From NCBI GenBank assembly GCA_902763835.1, contig CACWTQ010000009.1, positions 1 through 37,440 on the forward strand: 37,440 nt of DNA, in the 5' to 3' direction. The position numbers and the translations under genes were made by a program. Under the pieces are notes generated by a model that was given only the letters and a program-made list of their open reading frames with translations, was not told the DNA's origin and did not search any database. This document shows, in pieces, positions 1 through 7,383 of this stretch (position 1 is its first letter; the number at the start of each line of letters is the position of its first letter). The DNA comes from an uncultured Ruminococcus sp. (GTDB taxonomy: Bacteria; Bacillota; Clostridia; Oscillospirales; Acutalibacteraceae).

Positions 1-86
1 GAATACTGACGTATTTCAAGGTGTTGTAACGACACACAGGGCAAATTAGACAAGTATAAATGTTCAAGTTATTTTCTGACAGTTCC
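1..86 (-). mobile_element. MITE-1 copy cut by the window edge
   Basis: This stretch is the reverse complement of the left half of the small element found complete at 8540-8700, 10282-10459 and 33994-34160. Its terminal GGAACTG reads as CAGTTCC at 80-86 and is followed by TAA (87-89), the target-site triplet seen at the other copies. The rest of the element lies left of the window. It sits just beyond the 3' end of islB, inside the terminal repeat of a different element (87-104). Confidence 0.85.
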
Positions 87-104
87 TAAGTTGATGACAT
101 TGCC
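87..104. repeat. Terminal repeat of MITE-2, invaded by MITE-1
   Basis: TAAGTTGATGACATTGCC is identical to the right terminal repeat (5978-5995) of the 129-bp element at 5867-5995. Its first three bases, TAA, coincide with the target-site triplet of the MITE-1 copy that ends at 86. MITE-1 therefore appears to have inserted into a MITE-2 end. The other end of this MITE-2 lies outside the window. Confidence 0.7.
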
Positions 105-122
105 TTATAGGGCCAATATCAA

Positions 123-143
123 ACCACCACTTGAAGTGGTGGT
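123..143. terminator. Hairpin at the 3' end of islB
   Basis: A perfect 10-bp inverted repeat, ACCACCACTT / AAGTGGTGGT, has a single central base and touches the islB stop codon. Read on the minus strand there is no clear U tract after it. It could be a weak terminator, an mRNA 3'-end stabiliser or the end of an old IS200/IS605-type element. The hairpin is certain; its role is inferred. Confidence 0.5.
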
Positions 144-1024
144 CATGACTTGCTAATCTTGTTAAGTTCAGTGAATTTAACCTTATCAAGTGTTAAATCT
201 CCCATAGGATATTCACGTCCAAGAGCCTTGTATTTACCCTTACCGTAACTATGATAAGCAAGAAGTTCATAAGTAACATTCGGTTTATTCATTAAAAAAT
301 TAACAATACTTTTTATATCCTCCGCAGTATCATTAAAACCGGGGATAACAGGAGTTCTAACCTTTTTGGGAATATCAGGGTAGTCTAAGCAAAGCCGCTC
401 AAAGTTGTTAAGTATAACCTTATTGCTTTTTCCCGTAAACTCTGTATGTTTTTCATCATTAACCGACTTTATATCAAACATTATTGTATCAAGATATTCA
501 GCCGCCTCAAAAAGTACGTTATAGTCGGCATATCCGCATGTTTCTATAGCCGTAGAAATACGCCTTTTTTTAGCTTCTTTAAGAAGAGATATCAGAAAAT
601 CACCATGAGTCAGAGGTTCGCCTCCACTTACAGTCAAGCCGCCATTTCCGTGACTGAAAAACGCCGAGTCACGTTCAACAATGTCAATCAGTTGCTTGAC
701 GGTGTATTCCTGCCCCTCAACCTTGATAGCTTTTGAAGGACAGAACTTTGCACAGTCAAGACATTTCGAACATTTATCCATATCCAATTCAGCTTTATCA
801 TTGGGAAATTTAACTGCACCGTTGGGAAGAACATTTTTACAGAAACCACATTCCGATAAACCTATACAATTGTTTTCAAAATATGAAATTTCCTGTTCGT
901 ACTTTTGTGATTCCGGATTACAGCACCAACGGCAGTGCAGCGGACAGCCCTTCAAAAATATTATCGTTCGTATTCCCGGACCGTCGTGCAGGGAGTAGTG
1001 CTGTATATTAAAAACATAACTCAT
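143..1024 (-). CDS. islB: Isethionate sulfite-lyase activating enzyme (radical SAM glycyl radical activase)
   Basis: This enzyme would install the glycyl radical on the neighbouring IslA, using S-adenosylmethionine and a [4Fe-4S] cluster. In the 293 residues, Cys27, Cys31 and Cys34 form the CxxxCxxC radical-SAM motif. They are followed by a ferredoxin-like insert with Cys53, Cys59, Cys62 and Cys85, Cys88, Cys91, Cys95, which would hold auxiliary [4Fe-4S] clusters. The GGEP motif of the SAM-binding site is at 133-136. This layout is that of the activases of PflD/CutC/IslA-type enzymes; pyruvate formate-lyase activase lacks the ferredoxin insert. The gene starts 4 bases after the islA stop with no strong ribosome site, so translational coupling to islA is likely. 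The partner is assigned from position. Confidence is high for the family and good for the substrate enzyme. Confidence 0.9.
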   Translation of the reverse strand: MSYVFNIQHYSLHDGPGIRTIIFLKGCPLHCRWCCNPESQKYEQEISYFENNCIGLSECGFCKNVLPNGAVKFPNDKAELDMDKCSKCLDCAKFCPSKAIKVEGQEYTVKQLIDIVERDSAFFSHGNGGLTVSGGEPLTHGDFLISLLKEAKKRRISTAIETCGYADYNVLFEAAEYLDTIMFDIKSVNDEKHTEFTGKSNKVILNNFERLCLDYPDIPKKVRTPVIPGFNDTAEDIKSIVNFLMNKPNVTYELLAYHSYGKGKYKALGREYPMGDLTLDKVKFTELNKISKS

Positions 1025-1028
1025 ATAA

Positions 1029-3506
1029 TTATACCGCTTCGTGTTCCGTACGTGAAATCAAATCGTCCTGCAAATCCTTTGTAAGTTCTGTGAAGTATGC
1101 AGAGTAACCAGCAATTCTTACAAGAAGATTCCTGTAAGCCTCGGGATTCTTTTGTGCCGCACGCATTGTTTCAGTGTTGAGAACATTGAACTGAATGTGC
1201 CACAGCTTCAAATCACGCCAAGCCTCTATAAACTGTACAAGCTTTTCCGTGCCCTTTTCGCCTTTAACACAAGCAGGACTTAACTTTACATTGATAAGTC
1301 TGCCTGCATGCTCGTTGTAGTTGAAATTCTTAGTAGCATAGTTGGAAAGAAGAACAGCAGTAGGACCGCTGATATCCGCACCCTGAGATGCACTCGAACC
1401 GTCAGACAGCGGAGTGTTTGCAAATCTGCCGTTGGGCGTTGCACTTACAACCTTGCCGAACGGAACGTGAGAGGTAAACGGAACAAGCCGCAAGTCCATA
1501 TGAACGCCCAGTTCCTTGCTGTATTTTCTTGTGAAATCCTGAGCTTCCTTGTCAAGAAGTTTTCCAAGTTCGTCTGTATACGGATTATCATTTCCGTAGC
1601 TTGGCGAGTTGAGAAGAAGCTGTCTGATTGCTTCATAGCCTTGGAAGTTGTGTTCGAGAGCTTCCTTAATCTGAGCAAGTGTAAGAACCTTATCATCAAA
1701 TACGGTCTTTTTAATTGCTGCAAGTGAATCAATGACCGTTGCGAATCCCATATACTCAAAGTAGCCTAAGTCAATGCCGCCCTCGATTTTAGGCTGATGT
1801 ATGTCAATGTACTGCTCACGGCAAAGCTTGTGGAGTGCTGAGCCGAGGGGAGAGGCAAAATGCTCTGCACGAAGTCTTATGATTTCTCTCTGCTGAATGA
1901 AAGCGTGTTTGATGAAGTTTCTCTGCTGTTTCAGGAAAGCGTCAAGCAGCTCGTCAAAACTCTTGAATTTAGTGAATTCTCCTGTTTCAAGTCCGAGAAG
2001 TTCATCACCGTATTTAAGCATACGTCCGTTGTACACAACCATTTCAAGTGCCGCCGCAAAGTTGATGTATGCATTCGGGCTTGTGTATGTGTCACGGTTG
2101 GGCATACGGCATTCAGCACAGCCTGAAACGCTGTAATCATATGCTTCCTCAAAATTAGCACCCTTGGAAAGAAGAAGAGGGATTACGTCTTCATCGTTCA
2201 GAAGCTTCGGAAAGCCTTCGCCTGCCTTGATTGTTTCAGCAACCTCATATAAATATCTCTTAGGACTTCTTGTGTGAATTCGAGCAGCAAGGTCGGGATA
2301 GTTCAGCGGAAATTCCCGCTTTGATTTCAGGAGAATGTAAGTAAGTTCGTTAGTTGCGTCAAGACCTTCCTTCGTTTGACCGCCTATTGTAACAGCCTCC
2401 CAATGTGCATAACCCTCGTTGAATGCTCCGCCTGTGTCGGAAAGATAGAGGTCAATAAACTGTGCCATAGCAACCCACATGCATTCAAAAAGTTCCTGTA
2501 CTTCGTCATCTGTGATAGTTCCGTTTTCAATATCTTTCTTGTAGAACGGATATAAATACTGATCCATTCTTCCGTTAGAAATAATAGTTCCTGTTTTTTG
2601 CTCAATACGAGAGAACATCTGCGTAAACCACTGTGACTGCATAGCCTCGTAAAATGTTCTTGGCGGATTTTCGGGAACATAGTGGCAGATTTCGGCAATC
2701 TTTTCAAGTTCAGCCTTTCTCACCGGATTAAGTTCTTTCTCCGCAAGTTTTTCGGCTAAATCAGCGTGTCTGTTTGCCCAGAGAATTATTGCATTACAGG
2801 TGATAATTACAGACTCTAAGAACGGACGTTTCTCGGTGTAATCGATAGGACTGTATTCATCAAGCTGCGAGAGTTTTTCAAGAGCCTCTTCCTTAATTCC
2901 TTTAAAACCCTTTTCGAGCACAATCTCGTAATCGTGAACCCACTGGAGAGAGGAGCGGAAAGACGCCGTTTCATTGACAATGTAGCGTGATGTCAGTTCC
3001 TTATCGTGATTGTAAGTAAGCTTAGTAGTTTCATATGTAAGAGAAGCGGCAAAATTCTCATGAAAAGTTTTGCCCACCCAGAACGGAGCAATCTCTTCAA
3101 TAACTGTTTTGACATCATCATCGCTGATGTCAAACGGCGAGTTATCTCTTGTGGGGAGTTTTTCCATAGATTCCTTAAAGATGTTGCCGTCAAGTTCGGG
3201 GTACAGTATACCGTAACGTCCCGGTTTTCCGCTTCTGCCTACAAGCAGCTGATTCTCGTCAATGTAAACCGTTGCGTTCTTTGCATAATGATACAATGCC
3301 TTTGCCCACCTTAGATTAAGAGGCTGACCTACGGTTTCTTTAAACGACTGAGTAAAGTACAAGCCTCTTTCAATATCAATTTGAGGTTTTGCATTTCTGA
3401 TTGTCTGCAAAATCTCATAAGCACGGTTTTTGCCTTTTTGGGCAGTATTGCTTTCGATTCCTGCATAAATACGAATTTCCTGCGGTGATAAAACTTTTAC
3501 TGACAT
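1029..3506 (-). CDS. islA: Isethionate sulfite-lyase (glycyl radical enzyme)
   Basis: This enzyme cleaves the C-S bond of isethionate to give acetaldehyde and sulfite by glycyl radical chemistry in the cytoplasm. The 825 residues have the PFL-like barrel. The thiyl cysteine and general base are Cys463-Ala-Glu465, and the glycyl radical is Gly800 in an RIAGYSA motif. Arg184, Gln188, Trp369 and Arg673 are also present. From memory, the Bilophila wadsworthia enzyme uses Arg189, Gln193, Trp374, Cys468, Glu470, Arg678 and Gly805, so every key residue is here at a constant offset of minus five. That separates it from choline, glycerol and hydroxyproline members of the family. An AGGAGG site precedes the ATG, and 18 bases separate it from the ATPase gene. 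The sulfonate transporter, reductase and aminotransferase genes around it support the same substrate. Confidence 0.92.
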   Translation of the reverse strand: MSVKVLSPQEIRIYAGIESNTAQKGKNRAYEILQTIRNAKPQIDIERGLYFTQSFKETVGQPLNLRWAKALYHYAKNATVYIDENQLLVGRSGKPGRYGILYPELDGNIFKESMEKLPTRDNSPFDISDDDVKTVIEEIAPFWVGKTFHENFAASLTYETTKLTYNHDKELTSRYIVNETASFRSSLQWVHDYEIVLEKGFKGIKEEALEKLSQLDEYSPIDYTEKRPFLESVIITCNAIILWANRHADLAEKLAEKELNPVRKAELEKIAEICHYVPENPPRTFYEAMQSQWFTQMFSRIEQKTGTIISNGRMDQYLYPFYKKDIENGTITDDEVQELFECMWVAMAQFIDLYLSDTGGAFNEGYAHWEAVTIGGQTKEGLDATNELTYILLKSKREFPLNYPDLAARIHTRSPKRYLYEVAETIKAGEGFPKLLNDEDVIPLLLSKGANFEEAYDYSVSGCAECRMPNRDTYTSPNAYINFAAALEMVVYNGRMLKYGDELLGLETGEFTKFKSFDELLDAFLKQQRNFIKHAFIQQREIIRLRAEHFASPLGSALHKLCREQYIDIHQPKIEGGIDLGYFEYMGFATVIDSLAAIKKTVFDDKVLTLAQIKEALEHNFQGYEAIRQLLLNSPSYGNDNPYTDELGKLLDKEAQDFTRKYSKELGVHMDLRLVPFTSHVPFGKVVSATPNGRFANTPLSDGSSASQGADISGPTAVLLSNYATKNFNYNEHAGRLINVKLSPACVKGEKGTEKLVQFIEAWRDLKLWHIQFNVLNTETMRAAQKNPEAYRNLLVRIAGYSAYFTELTKDLQDDLISRTEHEAV

Positions 3507-3524
3507 AAAAATATTCCTCCTAAA

Positions 3525-4292
3525 TTAAATGCTGTAAGAAAACGGCAGCTCCGATTCCTTAAAGAATTCCTTGTATATCTCATCTCTTGCGGCTGTAAAA
3601 AGTTCTCCCGTTCTTACTCTGACAGTGCCCAAATTTACAGTATGTATGTCTTTAATTCTGCCCGGGCGGGGCGTCATTACGACAACTTTCTGACCGAGAT
3701 AAACTGCTTCGTCAATATCGTGTGTAACTATAATCATAGTGATATTTTCTTTTTTCCATATTTTCAAAAGTTCTTCCTGTAGATTTACTTTTGTTATTGC
3801 ATCAAGTGCACCGAACGGCTCGTCAAGCAAAAGAATTTTCGGCTTATTCGCAAGTGCTCTTGCTATAGCAACACGCTGAGACATACCGCCCGAAAGCTGC
3901 TTGGGATATGCATTTTCAAAATTGGAAAGACCTACAAGTGAAAGATACTCTTTAATAAGCTCATCGTTTTTCTTTTGACTGTCGGGCAGACTGAACCGAA
4001 TATTTTCCTTAACGGTAAGCCACGGCAGCAGTCTGTGGTCTTGAAAGATAAAGCCCTTATCTCTTGAGGGAGCCGTAACATTTTCACCGCCTACAAGAAC
4101 TTCACCGTCATATTCCGTTTCAAGTCCTCCTATAATTCTGAGCATTGTACTTTTTCCGCAGCCGCTGCCGCCTATTATCGACACGAAGCTGCCCTCTTTT
4201 ATTTCTAGATTAATATCATCAAGAGCCTTTACGTTTTTTTCTTTATCTGTAAAGTTTTTGGTAAGGTGCTTGATTTCAACTATATTTCCCAT
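3525..4292 (-). CDS. ABC transporter ATP-binding protein, SsuB/TauB type
   Basis: This is the ATPase that would power the sulfonate importer of the leftward arm. In 255 residues it has Walker A GGSGCGKST (41-49), a Q-loop Gln84, the LSGGM signature (133-137), Walker B LLLDEP (154-159) and the switch His191. The Q-loop region reads DHRLLPW, typical of nitrate/sulfonate/taurine importers. I start it at the ATG at 4292, behind a GGGAG site; an in-frame TTG two codons earlier is less likely. It lies 12 bases after the permease gene and 18 before islA, so all are probably co-transcribed. The substrate is inferred from context, isethionate or taurine being most likely. Confidence 0.88.
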   Translation of the reverse strand: MGNIVEIKHLTKNFTDKEKNVKALDDINLEIKEGSFVSIIGGSGCGKSTMLRIIGGLETEYDGEVLVGGENVTAPSRDKGFIFQDHRLLPWLTVKENIRFSLPDSQKKNDELIKEYLSLVGLSNFENAYPKQLSGGMSQRVAIARALANKPKILLLDEPFGALDAITKVNLQEELLKIWKKENITMIIVTHDIDEAVYLGQKVVVMTPRPGRIKDIHTVNLGTVRVRTGELFTAARDEIYKEFFKESELPFSYSI

Positions 4293-4304
4293 TATCAATC
4301 TCCC

Positions 4305-5069
4305 TTAATTCCATTTTATTAATTTTTTGCGAAGCCACCTGAGTAAATCGTCCATAAGCTTTCCAAATATTCCGACAAGAAGCATACCCAGAATTACAAT
4401 ATCGGGACGGGAAAGACTTCTGCCGTTTGACAGCATATATCCGACACCCTTTGTTGCACCAATCATTTCGGCGGCAACAACAGATACCCAAGCGTTACCT
4501 ACACCGAGTCTTACACCCGTCATAATTGAGGGAAGTGCTCCTGGGATAATTATTTTTTTTATTAGCTGTGATTTTGGTGCTTCGTATACTTTCGCAAGTT
4601 CGAAGTATTTTTTATCTATATTTCTTACTCCGTCAACCGTATTCAGAAAAATCGGAAATACAGCACCTATAAATATGATAAAAATTTTAGAATCCTGTCC
4701 TATACCAAACCATAAAATAGCAAGCGGAATCCAAGCTATAGGAGGAATAGGCTTTAAAATTTGAATTATGAGGTCGGTAAATGTGTCGAACTTTGGAAAA
4801 ACAGTCACACATATTCCCACAGTGAATGCAACAAAAAATGCAAGGAAAAATCCTTCGAGAACAAGCAGAACACTTACTCCGATGTTGGTAAAAAGCTGAC
4901 CGTTTTGAATATACTCAACTGTTGTTTTCAAAATTTTTTCGGGTGCAGGCAGTGCATACGGTTTAAGTTTTCCGGCAAAGCTGTAGCCCTCCCAGACAGC
5001 CAGTATTATTACAGGCAGAGCAAAGTATAAAAGCCAGTAACCAAACCCCTTTTTTTTCTTTTTTTCCAT
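4305..5069 (-). CDS. ABC transporter permease, SsuC/TauC type
   Basis: This is the membrane subunit of the leftward sulfonate-type importer. It has 254 residues, a lysine-rich start (MEKKKKKGFG) and about six hydrophobic segments. The cytoplasmic EAA loop that docks on the ATPase is near 163-182 (EAPKSQLIKKIIIPGALP). The segment around 106-124 (KPIPPIAWIPLAILWFG) is characteristic of the SsuC/TauC/NrtB family. The ATG at 5069 is chosen because AAAGGAG sits 7 bases upstream; an upstream in-frame ATG at 5102 lies inside a terminator-like hairpin and has no ribosome site. About 1 kb of repeat-rich DNA separates it from its presumed binding-protein gene, which is unusual for such an operon. Confidence 0.88.
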   Translation of the reverse strand: MEKKKKKGFGYWLLYFALPVIILAVWEGYSFAGKLKPYALPAPEKILKTTVEYIQNGQLFTNIGVSVLLVLEGFFLAFFVAFTVGICVTVFPKFDTFTDLIIQILKPIPPIAWIPLAILWFGIGQDSKIFIIFIGAVFPIFLNTVDGVRNIDKKYFELAKVYEAPKSQLIKKIIIPGALPSIMTGVRLGVGNAWVSVVAAEMIGATKGVGYMLSNGRSLSRPDIVILGMLLVGIFGKLMDDLLRWLRKKLIKWN

Positions 5070-5084
5070 ATTATGCTCCTTTGT

Positions 5085-5117
5085 AAAAAGGGCATAAATC
5101 AAAGATGAATTATGCCC
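5085..5117 (-). terminator. Terminator-like hairpin in the leader of the permease gene
   Basis: Read on the minus strand, GGGCATAA, a 12-base loop and TTATGCCC are followed at once by TTTTT, the form of an intrinsic terminator. The permease ribosome site follows within about 10 bases. A terminator directly in front of a gene in the middle of an arm suggests either attenuation of permease-ATPase-islAB expression or the end of an upstream transcript with a separate start. Which applies cannot be told from sequence alone. Confidence 0.6.
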
Positions 5118-5164
5118 CTTTGTTTATATACATCCGTCTATTGCAAATAGCCCATATATTTCGG

Positions 5165-5420
5165 TTGTCGGTCATTCTTGACTTACGACGGCAAACCTTC
5201 GGGCTTCTTCCAAGGCTTCCGAAATTCTATACTCAAAATTTAAAAGAATTAGCATTTTAAAATTTGGTCAAGCTTTTCAAAGCTTGCGGGCGACGGAACA
5301 CTCCAAGAAGCCGAGCCGTAGGCGACAGCTGATTGGCAGGTGTTCCTAGTGGTCTTGCACCATTCAGGGGCAGAGCCCTGCTCGCTGACAAAAGCAGCAT
5401 GCAAAGAAAAGCAAACTACC
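5165..5420. repeat. GC-rich interspersed palindromic repeat, copy A
   Basis: This non-coding stretch contains nested inverted repeats: AAGCTTTTCAAAGCTT (5270-5285) and GGAACAC/GTGTTCC (5295-5301, 5340-5346). It also carries the motifs CTTGCGG, GGCGACGG and GGCAGAGC, which recur in the same style at 10082-10281. It has no coding signal. It looks like one of the interspersed repeats common in Ruminococcus-type genomes; that family link is from memory. Confidence 0.45.
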
Positions 5421-5825
5421 CTCAGCGAAATTAAATAAATTTATTTTAAGCAACCCTTAAACTGTAACGTTCATCAATTAGGGAGTATATCTTTGATTTT
5501 TCCGATAACAAATCCAAAAGTTTTAAAAATAGCACCCCTAAACATTAGCCGTATTAGGGTGTGTTAAAATTTAAGTTTTTTCGATGGTTAAGCCATTTTT
5601 ATCGACTTTACTACGTTACAGCTTAAAATAATATCTTTCGTTTTAAACTAAAACAGGCAACAGCGTAGCGAATTGCTAGTCTAAGAAAGAAAAGTGCTAA
5701 ATCTTAACGCTTTCGAGTATAACTCGAAAGCCTTTGTACACTTTTCAGAAACGGAAAGTATAAATTATTTATTTTAGTACTATAAATGAGCAAAAAATAT
5801 AAATTGCACAAAAATCCATTTTATG
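5421..5825. other. Gene-free AT-rich spacer with a strong hairpin
   Basis: No credible reading frame is present. The only clear structure is a perfect 10-bp stem, GCTTTCGAGT/ACTCGAAAGC, at 5709-5731 with a 3-base loop. Another short palindromic stretch, ATGGTTAAGCCAT, is near 5584. The spacer separates the binding-protein gene from the rest of its transporter and, with the repeats on either side, looks like accumulated element debris. Confidence 0.5.
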
Positions 5826-6028
5826 CCCCCTCCGTCAACCTTGAGGCTGACACCTCCCCTTTTAAGGGCAATGTCATCAACTTAAGAAAAAACGGATTAA
5901 GCATAATATTGTCTTTGATACTTTTTTATCCGCTAAAATTCAGTCATTTAGAATAACGATATTAGTGTATATTACACTAAGTTGATGACATTGCCTGAAG
6001 GGGGAGATGTCCGCAGGACAGAGGGGGT
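5826..6028. repeat. GC-rich inverted-repeat element split by MITE-2
   Basis: The left arm (about 5826-5860, beginning CCCCCTCCGTC) and right arm (about 5998-6028, ending GACAGAGGGGG) are imperfect reverse complements. Each has its own small internal hairpin, for example GTCCGCAGGAC at 6010-6020. MITE-2 (5867-5995) lies exactly between them. The structure ends 56 bases beyond the stop of the binding-protein gene and could act as its 3' hairpin. Confidence 0.6.
5867..5995. mobile_element. MITE-2, 129 bp, 18-bp perfect terminal repeats
   Basis: GGCAATGTCATCAACTTA (5867-5884) and TAAGTTGATGACATTGCC (5978-5995) are perfect reverse complements around about 93 bp of AT-rich DNA with no coding capacity. 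The flanks TTAAG (5862-5866) and TGAAG (5996-6000) resemble a decayed 5-bp target duplication. A third copy of the end lies at 87-104. Length and structure fit a miniature inverted-repeat element; its transposase family is unknown. Confidence 0.7.
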
Positions 6029-6084
6029 AATAAAAAACGCTTTGTTAATTATAACGAAGTATTTTAAATTTGCTCAATTATAGT

Positions 6085-7152
6085 TTAGTCTAAGCTGTCA
6101 AGATATTCCGTATTGATAAAGCTTGAAATATCAACGTCCTCTGTAATAATTCCTGCTTCAAGAGAGAAATCCTTAACTGCGGTGATTTCTGCAATATCAT
6201 CATCTGTAAGTTCGGTGGAATATGTAAAGTTGTTGATAATTTTTCTCATCAAATCCTTGTCAACGCCAAAATCTTCGGCTACAGCTTCAGCGGCTGCATC
6301 AGGGTCGGACTGTAAAAGTTCGTTGCCTCTGTTGAGGGCACGAATCCAAGCCTTTACAACCTCGGGATTCTCGTCTGCGTAATCGGATAGAATATAAGTA
6401 ATCATATTACCTCTTTTAACGCCTGTGCCGTCTGCAAGAACCTTTGCCGTACCGTCGCTTGTAAGCTGAGAAATATACTGTTCCCAGATAACTATAGCGT
6501 CAACCTCACCCGAAGCAAGTGCTGCCGGCTGGTCACCTGCGGCTAAGTTTACAGATTCAACGTCATCAAGGCTAAGACCTTCGTTGTCAAGAAGAACCGC
6601 AAGCAAATGCTGTGCGTAAGAACCTGTTGCATATGCCACCTTTTTGCCTTTTAAATCGGCAACGCTTGTTATGTCGGAGTCGGGCTTAATGAGAACTGCA
6701 AGACCTTTCTCACCATAAGCCACGTTGGAAATAATTTCAATAGGCTGACCCGAAGATTTAGCGATTATTGCAGGAAGATCCGCCATAAAACCCAAATCAG
6801 CTTCGCCGGCTGCAACAGCTTCGTTTACAAGCGGACCTGACTTGAATTCCTGCCAAGTGTAGGCTGCACCTATCTTATCGAATTCCTCCTGCAGATAGCC
6901 CTCCTCATAAGCTACATAAATAGGTGTGTAAAGGGGATAGGGCTGAGCCGCAATTCTCAATTCCGCACCCGAGCTGCTGCCTGTGCTTTCATCGGAAGTT
7001 GCCGCAGTGTCATTGTTTGCTGCCGATGCGGTTGTTGTACTTGTTTTATTTCTGCTCTCCGAGTTTGTAGCGGCTGTTTCGCCGCAGCCTGCCAGTGCAA
7101 GAACCGATAAGCTTGCTGCCAGAGCGAGTGATAAAATCCTTTTCAAATTCAT
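6085..7152 (-). CDS. Sulfonate/taurine-type ABC transporter substrate-binding lipoprotein (SsuA-like)
   Basis: This is the extracellular solute receptor for the leftward transporter. It has 355 residues: a lipoprotein signal peptide with an LALAGC lipobox and lipidated Cys23, a Ser/Thr/Ala-rich linker to about residue 65, then a periplasmic-binding type II fold of the SsuA/NMT1 kind (ELRIAAQPYPLYTPIYVAYEEG-like start, shown here only in part as the family signature). It differs clearly from the TauA-like protein at 11934-12989, so it probably binds another ligand; isethionate is the obvious candidate beside islA. A good minus-strand promoter lies just upstream (7218-7246). The permease and ATPase genes follow only after a repeat-filled 1-kb gap. 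Confidence 0.85.
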   Translation of the reverse strand: MNLKRILSLALAASLSVLALAGCGETAATNSESRNKTSTTTASAANNDTAATSDESTGSSSGAELRIAAQPYPLYTPIYVAYEEGYLQEEFDKIGAAYTWQEFKSGPLVNEAVAAGEADLGFMADLPAIIAKSSGQPIEIISNVAYGEKGLAVLIKPDSDITSVADLKGKKVAYATGSYAQHLLAVLLDNEGLSLDDVESVNLAAGDQPAALASGEVDAIVIWEQYISQLTSDGTAKVLADGTGVKRGNMITYILSDYADENPEVVKAWIRALNRGNELLQSDPDAAAEAVAEDFGVDKDLMRKIINNFTYSTELTDDDIAEITAVKDFSLEAGIITEDVDISSFINTEYLDSLD

Positions 7153-7217
7153 AAATTATCTTTCCTTTCTTTAAAGACCTTATTGCATATCGAAATAATA
7201 TGAAATAGTTCCTTTTT

Positions 7218-7246
7218 ATTATATTTAATTGCAGGAAAAATGTAAA
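7218..7246 (-). promoter_or_regulatory. Promoter of the leftward sulfonate arm
   Basis: On the minus strand TTTACA (7241-7246) and TATAAT (7218-7223) are separated by exactly 17 bases, a near-consensus sigma-A promoter about 65 bases upstream of the binding-protein start. It faces away from the sarD promoter (7284-7311), so a regulator bound between them could control both arms. Confidence 0.7.
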
Positions 7247-7283
7247 TACGAATAATTTCTAATTTTTTTCTTATATTGATTGG

Positions 7284-7311
7284 TTGCAATATAAATGAAA
7301 TATGCTACAAT
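7284..7311 (+). promoter_or_regulatory. Promoter of sarD and the rightward arm
   Basis: TTGCAA (7284-7289), a 16-base spacer and TACAAT (7306-7311) form a plausible sigma-A promoter about 70 bases upstream of sarD. It is divergent from the promoter at 7218-7246 with about 37 bases between the two -35 hexamers. No obvious long palindrome was seen between them. Confidence 0.6.
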
Positions 7312-7383
7312 ATATGAATGGGTAACGTAGGTCGTATTCTTTATTTAGATTATCGATACTAAAATATGAGGAGGAATATTATT

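Noticed and set aside
1029..3506. Glycyl radical enzyme as pyruvate formate-lyase, choline TMA-lyase or glycerol dehydratase
   Set aside because: The Cys-Ala-Glu thiyl motif excludes PFL (Cys-Cys), and the Arg184/Gln188/Trp369/Arg673 set matches isethionate lyase; the neighbours are sulfonate genes.
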